Positions 44,274 through 53,857 of a stretch of DNA of 64,000 nt are shown here, one piece after another. The notes beneath the pieces are model-generated. The model saw only the letters and a program-made list of their open reading frames with translations. It was not told where the DNA came from and made no database searches. The stretch's first letter is position 1. Every line of letters begins with the position of its first letter. The stretch comes from Saprospiraceae bacterium (GTDB taxonomy: Bacteria > Bacteroidota > Bacteroidia > Chitinophagales > Saprospiraceae), in NCBI GenBank assembly GCA_016714985.1, contig JADKBS010000008.1, positions 1 through 64,000 on the forward strand. Direction: 5' to 3'. Position numbers and translations under genes: made by a program.

Positions 44274-45884
44274 ATGAAAAAACTCTTATCACCCCTCATA
44301 TTATTCTGCCTATTATGTTGGCAGCTGATGCATGCCCAAGCTCCAAATGAAATGATCCTTTATGCCGACGCCAATTTTGGTGGCCAATCCGTCACCGTGA
44401 CGGTCGGTACCTACCCGAACATTTCATCGTTGGGCTTCCCGAACAATACCGCTTCCAGCATAAAGGTCGGTTCAGATGTCGTAGCCGTTTTGCACAGTTG
44501 CGTGGACTTTGGCGGAGGGTACTCCAACGGGTTCAGGGCTTATAATGCCACCGATGCCGACTTCTCCAATGACTTCTGGCCGCAGGGCCAAAACTGTGGT
44601 GGGCCAACAGCCAACAACAATATCAACGCCCTTTGGGTAATGAACAAGAACTGCGTGCCTGGCCCGGACGAAGTCTCATTTTTCGACAATCCAAATTTCG
44701 TCGGTGGTTGCGTCACGGTGCCTGTGGGTTCTTACATTTCACCTACCCTTGCAGGTATGCCTAATGACTGGGCAGGTTCGGTTAAAGTTGGTAGCAATGT
44801 TTCCGTGAAGATTTGGGTCGCTGATTTCCAAGGAGCTAATAACACCTATGGCCCAGGCACTTCCATCACAGCATTGGGTATCGGCACTAACACCGTCAGT
44901 TCACTGGTTGTCGATGGGTGCCCCAACGACCCAAACAAGATTGAGCCGGGCATCTGTGGCTGCGGCGTGCCAGAAACCAATTCTGACAACGACAACTTGC
45001 CCAACTGCATTGACCCAGACGACGACAACGACAACATCTCCGATGTGAACGAGACAGCCTGCGGCTCCAACCCGCTCAACGCCAACTCCACCTGTGAGGT
45101 ATGCGACGGGGCCGACAACGACTTGGATGGCACCATTGACGAGGGCTTCTTAAACACCGATGGTGACGAAGCGGCCGACTGCGTGGACGCAGACGACGAC
45201 AACGACGGTGTGGCTGATGGCAATGACGCCGACCAGCTTGACAAATTCGTCTGCCAAGATGCTGACGGAGACGGCTGCGATGACTGTTCCTCCGGCTACG
45301 TCAACCCAGCGAACGACGGCTTGGACACGGATGGTGACGGCCTTTGCAACACTGGAGACCCTGACGACGACAACGACGGCATTTCAGATGCCTGTGACAC
45401 GGCACCGTTAATTAGCAATTATGTATTTAATGGAACTGGGCCAAACTTCCCGCCCCAGTGGACATGCAGCAACAACAACAATGTAAAAGTCAAGATTTGC
45501 CACAATGGCAATACCCTCTGTGTAAGCAGTAATGCTATAAATTCACACCTTTCTCACGGCGACTACCTTGGTGAATGCACTTGTGCCGGTCAACAAGCAG
45601 TTGTGCCACCAAGCAACAGCGATGTGAAAATTGGCCAATACGAGGCTTTGGAACTCGAATTGTTCCCGAACCCGACTAGTGGCAATGTCAACGTCCACTT
45701 GCATGGCTTGGAAGATGAAGCAATGTTGAAGATTTACGACCAGTTGGGCCGTGTAGTTTGGTCACAGCAATTGGAAGATGAAACGCATGCCATCCAACTT
45801 GACTTGCAAAATGGCATCTACCTCGTTCAGGTGAAATCTGGTGAGGCCACGCTGACTGAGCAATTAGTTATTTCAAGGAGATAA
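44274..45884 (+). CDS. T9SS-exported protein with two beta/gamma-crystallin domains and TSP3-type calcium repeats
   Basis: A protein of 536 residues. Signal peptide (LILFCLLCWQLMHAQ), then two beta/gamma-crystallin-like domains (MILYADANFGGQSVTVTVG and VSFFDNPNFVGGCVTVPVG), usually calcium-binding. Next come thrombospondin type 3-like repeats rich in DxDxDG (DPDDDNDNISD, DGADNDLDGTIDEG, DTDGDGLCNTGDPDDDNDG) that bind many calcium ions. The C-terminal ~80 residues (LELELFPNPTSGNVNVHL..) are a type A sorting domain for the type IX secretion system. A secreted or surface-attached calcium-stabilised protein. Confidence 0.9.
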   Translation: MKKLLSPLILFCLLCWQLMHAQAPNEMILYADANFGGQSVTVTVGTYPNISSLGFPNNTASSIKVGSDVVAVLHSCVDFGGGYSNGFRAYNATDADFSNDFWPQGQNCGGPTANNNINALWVMNKNCVPGPDEVSFFDNPNFVGGCVTVPVGSYISPTLAGMPNDWAGSVKVGSNVSVKIWVADFQGANNTYGPGTSITALGIGTNTVSSLVVDGCPNDPNKIEPGICGCGVPETNSDNDNLPNCIDPDDDNDNISDVNETACGSNPLNANSTCEVCDGADNDLDGTIDEGFLNTDGDEAADCVDADDDNDGVADGNDADQLDKFVCQDADGDGCDDCSSGYVNPANDGLDTDGDGLCNTGDPDDDNDGISDACDTAPLISNYVFNGTGPNFPPQWTCSNNNNVKVKICHNGNTLCVSSNAINSHLSHGDYLGECTCAGQQAVVPPSNSDVKIGQYEALELELFPNPTSGNVNVHLHGLEDEAMLKIYDQLGRVVWSQQLEDETHAIQLDLQNGIYLVQVKSGEATLTEQLVISRR

Positions 45885-45922
45885 TCCTTGCTGAATGAAA
45901 AATAGTAGAACCGACTGCTATT

Positions 45923-45992
45923 ACAATAACCCAAGTTGCGGATGACTCATGTTTTACGAGAAGCTTTGGTGTTCCGCAACCTGAGTTATTGT
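45923..45992. repeat. 20-bp inverted repeat downstream of the crystallin-domain gene
   Basis: Arms 45923-45942 and 45973-45992 (ACAATAACCCAAGTTGCGGA type) pair at 18 of 20 positions around a 30-base loop, ending in CAATAAC and GTTATTG. Size and end words recall an attC site, but no bulge pattern is evident. The rest of 45885-46185 holds no gene I can support. Confidence 0.65.
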
Positions 45993-46185
45993 TAACAATC
46001 CAACTGCTTGTAGTAGGATTGTATTCTAATGTAAACCTTACACCCAATGAAACATCAATTCCCACATCATGACCTTCTTAATGAAGGCTGTGCTTCACCA
46101 AGCTCCAGTGCCAGGCCCAGCCCACGAAGTTCCAGCATTTGGTGCCACCTATCATGCCACTTGCTACCTTAAAGGCTGGGAGCTT

Positions 46186-47190
46186 TCAACCCGTGCTCCT
46201 CCGCACCCGCACCGCAAACGCTTCCGCTGGGTTTTTTACCAACAGCTTTTCGATATGCCTTGATTTGAAGCCCTTCCTTTCCAGCAGTGGCAAAAGTTTT
46301 TGAAAAATATTCGTGTAGCCGACGATGTTTTCCCCGGTCGGCTTTTCGGGGTCGTACCAACCGGCATCATGCGAGATGAGCACCCTGTGCAGGCAGTCGT
46401 TGGCTTTAAGCGTATCGAGCCAATTGGCATAGTTTTCAAAATCGCCCCAGCCGATGCCGTCAAGGCTGACCCATGCGCCCAGCTTGGCAGCTTGGGTGTA
46501 GGTGTGTTTTTTTAGTTCACCTTGTGCATGTACCCATACAAAGGCATCCGGCTGGACACCCATTTTTTGCAAGACCGCTATTTGTCCGAAGGCAGCCACG
46601 GCAGGGCCTGTGTGCGAGCAGATGGTCAAGCCAGTTTCGAGGTGGGCCAGTCCAGCCGCCGTGATTAGCTTGGTTTCCAGTTCGGAGAGTTCGCCGCCGT
46701 TCACCCCGATTTTCATGAAACCGGGCTTGATGCCCGTGCCGCCGATCCCATTCTTTGCCTCAGCAACCCACCTCGCCGCCAACTGTTCGGCAGTTTCGGT
46801 GAATGCCCATTCGGGCAAGAACTTGTAGCCCACGGCACCGTAGTAGCCCGTGTTGGTGAGGATGTTGATGCCCGTTTTTTCCGATAGGATTTTGAAAAGG
46901 CGCACGTCACGCCCAATGAATTCGGGCGTACAGTCAAGAATGGTCTCCACGCCCTGTGCTTTGGCTTCGAGCAGGTGGGGCAGTATCTTTTCTACCACGG
47001 TATCCAGGTCCCAACGGTCGGTGCTGATTTTATCCGCCCCGATGAAGTCCACCAAGAAATGCTCGTGGACGAGGGTAGTGCCCATTTTGGCAGCTGGCAT
47101 CTCGCCACGGATGGTGACCACATGGGGCTTGCGGGGCTTTAAGGCGAGCAAGCCGAGGCTGGATAAGATGAAATGACGGCGGGTTAACAT
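46186..47190 (-). CDS. Phosphotriesterase-like metal-dependent hydrolase
   Basis: A protein of 334 residues. The N-terminus (MLTRRHFILSSLGLLAL) is a probable Tat signal. The TIM-barrel amidohydrolase of the phosphotriesterase family shows VHEHFLVDF (metal His pair), GFMKIGVNG (bridging Lys), TICSHTGPAVAAF, WVHAQGE and LISHDAGWYDP (last metal Asp). Relatives are lactonases and phosphotriesterases, and most have lactone substrates. Its 3' side faces the convergent crystallin-domain gene. Confidence 0.85.
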   Translation of the reverse strand: MLTRRHFILSSLGLLALKPRKPHVVTIRGEMPAAKMGTTLVHEHFLVDFIGADKISTDRWDLDTVVEKILPHLLEAKAQGVETILDCTPEFIGRDVRLFKILSEKTGINILTNTGYYGAVGYKFLPEWAFTETAEQLAARWVAEAKNGIGGTGIKPGFMKIGVNGGELSELETKLITAAGLAHLETGLTICSHTGPAVAAFGQIAVLQKMGVQPDAFVWVHAQGELKKHTYTQAAKLGAWVSLDGIGWGDFENYANWLDTLKANDCLHRVLISHDAGWYDPEKPTGENIVGYTNIFQKLLPLLERKGFKSRHIEKLLVKNPAEAFAVRVRRSTG

Positions 47191-47237
47191 AGGGCGAAGT
47201 TAAGTAATGGGGCCGAAATAATACACCCATTTGCCCA

Positions 47238-47321
47238 GTCTAAGGCGACACCTCAAAATGGTCTTCCAAATCTTGCAAATTGGCACACTTGAAGCGGCCA
47301 TTTTGAGGCGTCACCTTAGAC
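47238..47321. repeat. 24-bp inverted repeat
   Basis: Arms 47238-47261 and 47298-47321 (GTCTAAGGCGACACCTCAAA.. against ..TTTTGAGGCGTCACCTTAGAC) pair at 22 of 24 positions around a 36-base loop. It lies between the phosphotriesterase start and a gene remnant and resembles the ends of a small mobile palindrome. Confidence 0.8.
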
Positions 47322-47334
47322 TTTACACGCCCTC

Positions 47335-47556
47335 TCAAGCCTCCCCGCCCCCTGCCAGCTTGCCCTCCACCCAAGCCAAGTTCTCTTTAAATTCCACGTA
47401 CCCCGGGGCTGAGGCTACCAATGCTGCCCACAAGACTTGTGCCGTGCGGTAATGGGCGTCCGCTTTTTCCGGCTGCTGCATGGCTTCATATATCTCGCCT
47501 AATTTGCAATATGACCTAGCCAGTTGGTTCTCGAAATTTAAATTACCGCTACTTAT
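47335..47556 (-). pseudogene. C-terminal remnant of a TPR protein
   Basis: No start codon is present, but the minus strand is open from 47556 to the stop at 47335-47337 and reads ..NLNFENQLARSYCKLGE.., IYEAMQQPEKADAHYRTA.., ENLAWVEGKLAGGGEA. This is a TPR unit with the usual small/large residue pattern. Upstream an in-frame stop and a run of ten A (47581-47590) end it. It is the tail of a longer gene whose 5' part has been lost, just downstream of the subtilase gene. Confidence 0.65.
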
Positions 47557-47701
47557 TCAAAATACCGCACACCCTACGCCAAAAAAAAAAGCGGCCACAG
47601 AATTGCTTCGTGAACGCTTGAGTTTATCTGTTTTTGGCAATGGCGGTTATCACCACAAGCCATTTAATCGCCAAGAATCCCCGGATCCCTTCACCACTTT
47701 T

Positions 47702-50700
47702 TCACCCACCCTTGACCACCTTCCAAACACCATTGCCCCCCAGTGTTTTCACCAATAAAAAATAAAGGCCATCCGGAAGCCCTGCCACGTCCAATGGCAA
47801 CAAATCGGACTGCACGGCAGCAAAGCTGGCTGACCGCAGCTTCCTGCCCGTCAGGTCGAACAGTTCCAATTCCAGGTTTTGGGGCGCACCCAGTTCCAAG
47901 CGCAGAAAAAGGGTTCCCGACACGGGGTTGGGGAAGACCGTTACGCCTTTGAGCCTGCTTGGCGCAGTGCCAGCATCACTGATGAATGAATCAGTTACCT
48001 GCACCGTGTCAAGGGCAAACCCCATACAACCCGTTGGCCCGGCGGCGAGCAGGCTGACGATATAATCCCCTGCCTCCTGGTAAAGGTGCGATGGGTTTTC
48101 CTCACTGCTCTCATTGCCGTCGCCGAAATCCCAATGCCAAGGCCCGGCGGCATTCGTGGTGGCATTGGTGAATTGCACGGGCAGTTGTTGCGACAAATCC
48201 ACGCTGTCGGGGGCAAGGGCAAAGGCGACCTGTGGAACGCTGCCCGCAGGCATCACCCCGACCGAAACGGCGGTGCGGCCACAAGGCTCGGTGAATGCGA
48301 TTTGCCAGTCGTAGAAATAGTACCAGGCACCAGCCGCTCCGAGGCCGTCCGTAGTGCCGGTGATGTCGAAAATGTCTTCGACGGAACTGGGATAGACCGC
48401 ACCGGTCTTGTTGTGGAACAGCGGCTTCCCGAGGTTTTTTATCAGGGAATACCTGCCCGGGCTTATCTGCCAATTCAGTTGGACAACCACCTCGCCCGTC
48501 GTGCTAATGGTGACAATTTTTTGGTAAACGGTCTCGCCCTGTTCGTTGCGCAGCACGATGGCCCGGCCACCAGTCGCCTCCACGAAAATTTTCACGGACT
48601 TCAAGGTAAAGGGGGCATGGACATCGAGCGAAAGGCCGAGTTCCTGCACATCGTCCAACCCGGTTTCGCCGATTGTCAGGTCAAGCGGCCCGGCCTGCGC
48701 CTGGTATTTTGCTTCCGCAAACCAAGTGGTAGGCTGGGTAACGGGCGGGGTGACAAACACCGTTCCTTCCGCCAATTTATTGCCGCCAACTGGGGCATCA
48801 TACCATGCTATTGCTGGTGTTTCTGGCCCCTCGGAAGCCGCCCGCAGCACGGCTGGGGTGTTCTCGCAAACTGCCCCTGAAGGCCCTTCCAATTCGGCGG
48901 AAATATTGGCCCTATCCGACACCCGGACGTTTTTCACCAAGCGGTTGTTCAGCGGGCGGGCATCGGGGACGCCGTTGGGGTTCTGTAGTTCCAACTGGAG
49001 CTTATAGGCGCCGGGCGCTGTGGCCAACGGCGGAAGTACAATCACCGCTCGTTGCTGGGGCGCCAATGACCCCGACCACCCCCAAGTATTGGCGCTTGCG
49101 CCTGCCTGATAGGACACATCGAAGGAAAACAGGGTGTCCGTACCCGCATTTTCCACCGTGATTTTGGCAACAACCTCTGTTTCGCAAGAGAAAAAAGGCA
49201 AGCTGGCATCCAGCAGCATCACATCGTTGGCCACCAACGGCGACGTGGGTACAAAGCCCTGCGCCACCATATAATCGAAAGCGGCCTCCACGTTGATGAT
49301 GCCCATGCCGTAGGTATTGTCCTCGCCCGGTGTTCCCAAATCGGTGCAGGTATGGTACAAGGCCAGCTTCAGTTCTTTTGCGGTCGCATCCGGGAAGGCT
49401 TCCTTGAGCAGCAGGATGGCCCCGCTTACGTGCGGTGCGGCCATGGAGGTGCCATTGTAAAAATCGTAGCCGCCACCGGGCACACTGGAGCGCACGTTGA
49501 AGCCGGGGGCCGAAACCTCCGGTTTGATGAGCAGGGAACCCGTGCCACCGCATTGCGACGGCCCACGGCTGGAAAAACCGGCGATGGGGAATTGGGGATT
49601 GTTTCCATCAAGTGCCCCTATGGAAAATAAGCTGACCTCATGGGTGTTGATGTTCTGGGGCCTACCGATGGTGCCAGTACCGGGGCCATCGTTGCCAGCC
49701 GACCAGACCGTGGCAATGCCCGCCGCCTCCAGGGCCGCCTCTACGCCGACATAGATGCTGCCGCAATCGGAGACCATCATGCTGTCGGCTGGGATGCCCC
49801 ATGAGTTGTTGATGACATCGGGAATATCATCGGAGGTGGCAGGGTTGCCGTCGGGGTCGAGCGCCCATTGCAGCGAAAGCGCCAAGCCCTGCGTGTTTTT
49901 GCCGCAGGCATACAATATGGGCGATGCAATCCACTGGGCATTGAAGGCAACGCCGATGGTATCGTTGTTCAGCCTGTCGAGGCCCATCACCGTACCTGCG
50001 ACGTGGGTGCCGTGCGTCTGGCAATCGAAAGGCTCGGTGTTGGTGGGCAGGAAGGTATGCGGGTCGAGGTCCAGCCAGGCCTGCTCCTGCGGTACGTACA
50101 GGCCCCGGTAGTGGGCCTCCAAGGCCGGGTGGGTCGGGTCAACGCCCGTGTCGGCGATGTACGCCTTGCGCCCGTAGCCGGTATAACCCTTCGCCCAAAG
50201 CGCCGGGGCCTTGATGGCACTGAGGCCCGGTTCCCGGCCATTGGGCGAGGCAGGTGGCGCTGTGCATGCGCTTTCGGGAGATTGCAACACAGCTGGCCTG
50301 TTCAAACCAACCCAAGCCACATCGGAGCGCTGGCTGAGCGCAGCAATTGCTGGGGCCTTTGCCTCCATGAAAACGGCATTGGCAATCCACAAAGGCTGCA
50401 CCGTGCCTTTTTGGACAGCGGGCAGTTCTTCCAAAAAATGGAGCAGTTCACCCTGTGTCTGCCCTGCTTTTTCCTGCAAGGCCATGATGACCGCCGTGGC
50501 CCGTTGCGAGGCAGGCGCTCGTTGCGCCGTGAGCTGGGCATCGAGCGAGGTTAAGTCCACCTGGTCGGCCAGTAGGACGTGAATGGAATGGAAGCCATCA
50601 GGTGTCGCTTCGATGGCCTTCTGCAAATCGGCGGCGATTTTTTGGGATTGGAGGCCCTGGGCAAACAGGCTTGTCGTGGCGAGCAGGAGGAAAAAGGGAG

Positions 50701-50717
50701 GTGAAAATTGACTTCAT
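47702..50717 (-). CDS. S8 subtilase with PKD domain and T9SS sorting domain, frameshift in the signal peptide
   Basis: The long frame begins at 50626 without a signal peptide. The true start is probably ATG 50717 (MKSIFTSLF), whose frame meets LLLATTSLFAQGLQSQKIAA after removing one base from the A5 run 50691-50695, giving 1004 residues. Numbered from the Met at 50626, catalytic residues are D159 (IADTGVD), H205 (THGTHVAGT) and S394 (NGTSMAAPH). Beyond are a CARDB/Ig-like region, a PKD domain (..WHWDFGDGNESSEENPSHLY..) and a T9SS type A domain (VTVFPNPVSGTLFLRL). A secreted protease. The indel is most likely a sequence error. Confidence 0.85.
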
Positions 50718-50959
50718 GATTTGTGGATTGGGTGTGGTGGATTGGCTGGGGAGACGAAAAGCGATAAAAGAAATTTGGGGAAGGTTTTGTTCATTGATAG
50801 GTATGGGGGACGGGGTGCAAGGTAGGGGTTTTGGGTAAATGTCGTGGTGGAACGAGCACGGCCCGCATCAGTTGCACGTTGTGGGCTTTCTCCTGAAACG
50901 GCGTTTTTTGAAACAAAGTCCGGTCTCGAACCCATCGTGCGAAAAAAAAACAGCACATT
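50718..50959. other. Intergenic, no gene seen
   Basis: Between the subtilase start and the hsdM remnant. I find no reading frame or strong repeat that I can support. Confidence 0.45.
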
Positions 50960-51118
50960 TCACTTCCCATTCAACTCCTCTACCAACCCCCGAAAACTCT
51001 CCAGCACCGCTTCCAAGTTCTCTACTATTTCATTCGCCAGCACATCGGGGTCGGGGAGGTTGTCGAGGTCGGCGAGGCTTTCGTCTTTGAGCCAGAAGAG
51101 GTCGAGGCTGGCAATATC
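50960..51118 (-). pseudogene. hsdM: Last 52 codons of a type I restriction methylase gene
   Basis: Open on the minus strand up to stop 50960-50962. The translation begins DIASLDLFWLKDESLADLDN and ends with a helix of the EIVENLEAVLESFRGLVEEL kind. This matches the C-terminal end of HsdM/N-6 methylase subunits (..LDIFWLKDESL.. followed by an acidic helix). It begins exactly where the DUF262 gene ends, the stop codons overlapping by two bases, so the DUF262 operon has replaced or interrupted the rest of hsdM. No other part of a type I system is in the window. Confidence 0.7.
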
Positions 51119-52778
51119 AGTCGGCTAAATACCTTAAATCAAAACCTTCTACGAATTCACGTTCTTTTCTCATAATCAATTCCCTCCGCATTGATAAAAT
51201 TTCACCCTTTGATTTCCCCTCTCGGAAAGCAGTTTTCATATCTGTTGTTATGAAAAATAAATCGTGGGATTCATCTGAATTTAGCCATTCGGTCAAATCT
51301 TTTTGACTCTTACTAATTGAACAGTGTTCATCGTCAATTATTAAGACCGTATTTTCGCTTATGTTTGCCTCCTTCCCATTCTCTCCGAAATCCTTAAACA
51401 GTTTGATTGTTCTGAAACCATTCACGGATTCCGGGTTCAAATTATGGTTGTAAGATTGGTGCTGAAGCATAAAGAGCGCTAAAGCTTTAGATCTCACACT
51501 ACCCATTTCGATTTTGCTAGGGAATTCTACCGTTTCAAATTCCTCATCACCTCTATCATTGTAAATTGGGTTAGCCTCTTCATTCTCAATAAACTCCTGA
51601 AACTTATTATATGCCAACCGTTGTTTTGACAGATTGTAAATAGTAAAATAACTGGAATATGTTGTTACCCAGAACCATTTTTTTAGGGATTCAAATTGAA
51701 TGGTGGTAGGGTTATCAATCTTGTTGAAGAAATCAGAGATGAAAATAAGTTGATTGTTATAAGGCAACAACTTGCTGTCAATAACAAACAGATTTTCAAA
51801 TAGAAACTTGGCTGCTTTTTGGATAGAACCAAAGGTTTTTTTTGTAACTTCAATAAAATCATCCCTGTCAACTAATGCTTCAATTTTCCTAAAATCATTT
51901 TTAGATATTTGGTCAAAATAAACCCCACCAAAAGAGTTGGTAATGGACTGAAGGATGACATCCCTTTTTAAGTTTTGGAAATTATACCCACGTAAATCAA
52001 TATCGAGTAAATTGTCAATTTCTGTTCCAAGCCTGAATGAAGGGTCTTTTCCAATTGCCCTTGCCGAAACCACCCAATCTACCGTGATTTTTGCACCTGT
52101 TGAATTCATTCGTTGAAAGATATCAATCGCTTCGGAAATGGAGCCTCCGTGGATTTCGATTCTAGGGATTTCGTAATATTGAAATATAAGACTGACGTCC
52201 TCATATCTTTGTAGGTATTCTTTAATTTTTTGCTCATCCGATTCAAATTTGGGCAATTGCCTTTGAAATTCGAAAAATTCTTTAGCATCAACTAACTTGT
52301 AAACAGGAATTTGAAAAAAATCCAGTTTGTCATTGCTTTTAAAACGATTAGGCTCGAAGGCTTCGTCTCTTAAGTTGTAAACTATATTAAAATCCTTCTG
52401 CCATTCAACTTCTAACCTGTCGATACCTTTATGTTCCGATTTTATGGGGTGCAATAAGCATCCAATTAGTGTAGAAAGTCGCTGAACTCCATCAATGATG
52501 TAAAAAGAATTAGCGTTTTTCGGAGGAATTCGATATGTACCCATCCTATCAGTGCTAAAACCTTCGTAATCAAATTCACTACTATTTTCAGGTTTCCACA
52601 GAAGGACTGTGCCAATTGGATACCCTTTGAGTATACTATCAAACAGTGCTAACTTAGCTTCGTTTTTCCATACGAAATCCCTTTGGAAAGCAGGAACTTG
52701 TAAGTTGCCTTTTTCAAAACTTGCAATATAGCCTGATAGACGCTCGATTTGGGTTTTTATAATCAGTGACTGGCTCAT
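51117..52778 (-). CDS. DUF262 domain protein (ParB/Srx-fold nuclease-like), third gene of ATPase-TOPRIM-DUF262 operon
   Basis: A protein of 553 residues. The N-terminal DUF262 domain has VPAFQRDFVWK (28-38) and IIDGVQRLSTL (94-104). The usual motif is DGQQR, so Q is replaced by V here. DUF262 forms the N-terminal half of GmrSD type IV enzymes and other defence nucleases. I see no DUF1524 HNH motif in the C-terminal half, which is otherwise unassigned (..IPRIEIHGGSISEAIDIFQRMNSTG.. is the DUF262 tail, here cut). Its start overlaps the upstream TOPRIM-like gene by four bases. Low GC. Confidence 0.8.
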   Translation of the reverse strand: MSQSLIIKTQIERLSGYIASFEKGNLQVPAFQRDFVWKNEAKLALFDSILKGYPIGTVLLWKPENSSEFDYEGFSTDRMGTYRIPPKNANSFYIIDGVQRLSTLIGCLLHPIKSEHKGIDRLEVEWQKDFNIVYNLRDEAFEPNRFKSNDKLDFFQIPVYKLVDAKEFFEFQRQLPKFESDEQKIKEYLQRYEDVSLIFQYYEIPRIEIHGGSISEAIDIFQRMNSTGAKITVDWVVSARAIGKDPSFRLGTEIDNLLDIDLRGYNFQNLKRDVILQSITNSFGGVYFDQISKNDFRKIEALVDRDDFIEVTKKTFGSIQKAAKFLFENLFVIDSKLLPYNNQLIFISDFFNKIDNPTTIQFESLKKWFWVTTYSSYFTIYNLSKQRLAYNKFQEFIENEEANPIYNDRGDEEFETVEFPSKIEMGSVRSKALALFMLQHQSYNHNLNPESVNGFRTIKLFKDFGENGKEANISENTVLIIDDEHCSISKSQKDLTEWLNSDESHDLFFITTDMKTAFREGKSKGEILSMRRELIMRKEREFVEGFDLRYLAD

Positions 52779-53857
52779 ATCATTTTGTAGATTTTGTTCA
52801 AGATTTCCTCAAATTCAGCGGAATTGGTGGAAGCTGCTCGGTTTAAAAGGGTGCTTGAATTTACAGCAGAAGGGTTATTTTCAAATAACTCAGTATAAGT
52901 ATCTTTGAAATTGGAAAGCCTGAATCCTGCATCTAATACCCCTAAATTGTGGGGAGAAACATTTTGATACAGTTTCTGTATTTCGACTGGCAAGGTTTTA
53001 CTATTCCCTTTATTGTCCTTTGTAATTTCGCCTCTATTTATATTTAGAAAATCTTTTTGTTGCGGCTCCAAATTCAAATAAGTATTTATCCACGCAATTA
53101 AATCCTTATTTTTATTTATCCCTGACAATTTACCTTTTAAATTTTCAAAAGCTTTGTCTGGTAAATAATTTTCTATTGCACGTTTAGTTAAAATATGAAA
53201 ACCGACCTTTACTTCATTTAATTCTATGGTAAGTTTTAGATATTCTGGCTTTGGCGGCTCTGTCGAATATGATTTGTCACTGTCTAGAATTACCAAAGCC
53301 CGGTAATATTCAAAGGCTTCTCTCTCATTTCTTCCAGCAAGGTCTTCATATTTTTTCAACTCCCCTTCAATGAAATTCTTAACATTGGAGCATCCACCAG
53401 CATTTTCAAATTGAATCCATCCGTTTTCTAAGTGCTTTTTAATGATACCTTTTCTGCCGAAAGCGTAGATAACAGTTCTAATGAAACGGGCGTCATTTTT
53501 GTTATTTTCAAGAATGACTGAAACAGGCTGATTGAAAAAGCGAATTGCTTCCTCAATGTTAAAGCCTCTTTCTATCCTCTTAGACGTAATGAAAAAATCT
53601 GCCTTTTTCCCAGAACTACTAGTATTGACAAATTCATTAAACGCAGCATCAATCAACTCATCGAACTTATCTTCGATTTGTGTTAGTCTCTTGTAGTTAT
53701 CTGTATGGCTAACCTGATCTTGGCGTATGAAAATATTATACCTCGGAATGGAATCATTGGAATCACTTTTGGGAAACCATGATAAAAGCTGATAGAGATA
53801 ATTCAACCCCTTGAAATCGCTTTGTTCAAATATGTCTTTACTAATTTCAATCCACAT
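52775..53857 (-). CDS. TOPRIM/DUF4435-like protein, second gene of the operon
   Basis: A protein of 360 residues without a strong family match, but with TOPRIM-like signs: an acidic motif after a strand (SVILENNKNDARFI, E117), a D-x-D after a second strand (ALVILDSDKS, D192 and D194) and ILTKRAIENYLPD (222-234), the phrase that follows in DUF4435/OLD-type proteins. It could be the nuclease or the ATPase-bound trigger of the operon. Its start lies 11 bases inside the 3' end of the ATPase gene. That pairing recalls AriA/AriB of PARIS, though the third gene is not part of PARIS. Confidence 0.6.
   Translation of the reverse strand: MWIEISKDIFEQSDFKGLNYLYQLLSWFPKSDSNDSIPRYNIFIRQDQVSHTDNYKRLTQIEDKFDELIDAAFNEFVNTSSSGKKADFFITSKRIERGFNIEEAIRFFNQPVSVILENNKNDARFIRTVIYAFGRKGIIKKHLENGWIQFENAGGCSNVKNFIEGELKKYEDLAGRNEREAFEYYRALVILDSDKSYSTEPPKPEYLKLTIELNEVKVGFHILTKRAIENYLPDKAFENLKGKLSGINKNKDLIAWINTYLNLEPQQKDFLNINRGEITKDNKGNSKTLPVEIQKLYQNVSPHNLGVLDAGFRLSNFKDTYTELFENNPSAVNSSTLLNRAASTNSAEFEEILNKIYKMI

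Noticed and set aside
45868..46065. 65-codon minus-strand reading frame
   Set aside because: It overlaps an inverted repeat and the end of the T9SS gene, with no start context or family match.
46069..46263. 64-codon plus-strand reading frame
   Set aside because: It runs into the 3' end of the phosphotriesterase-like gene on the other strand and has no signal peptide or motif.
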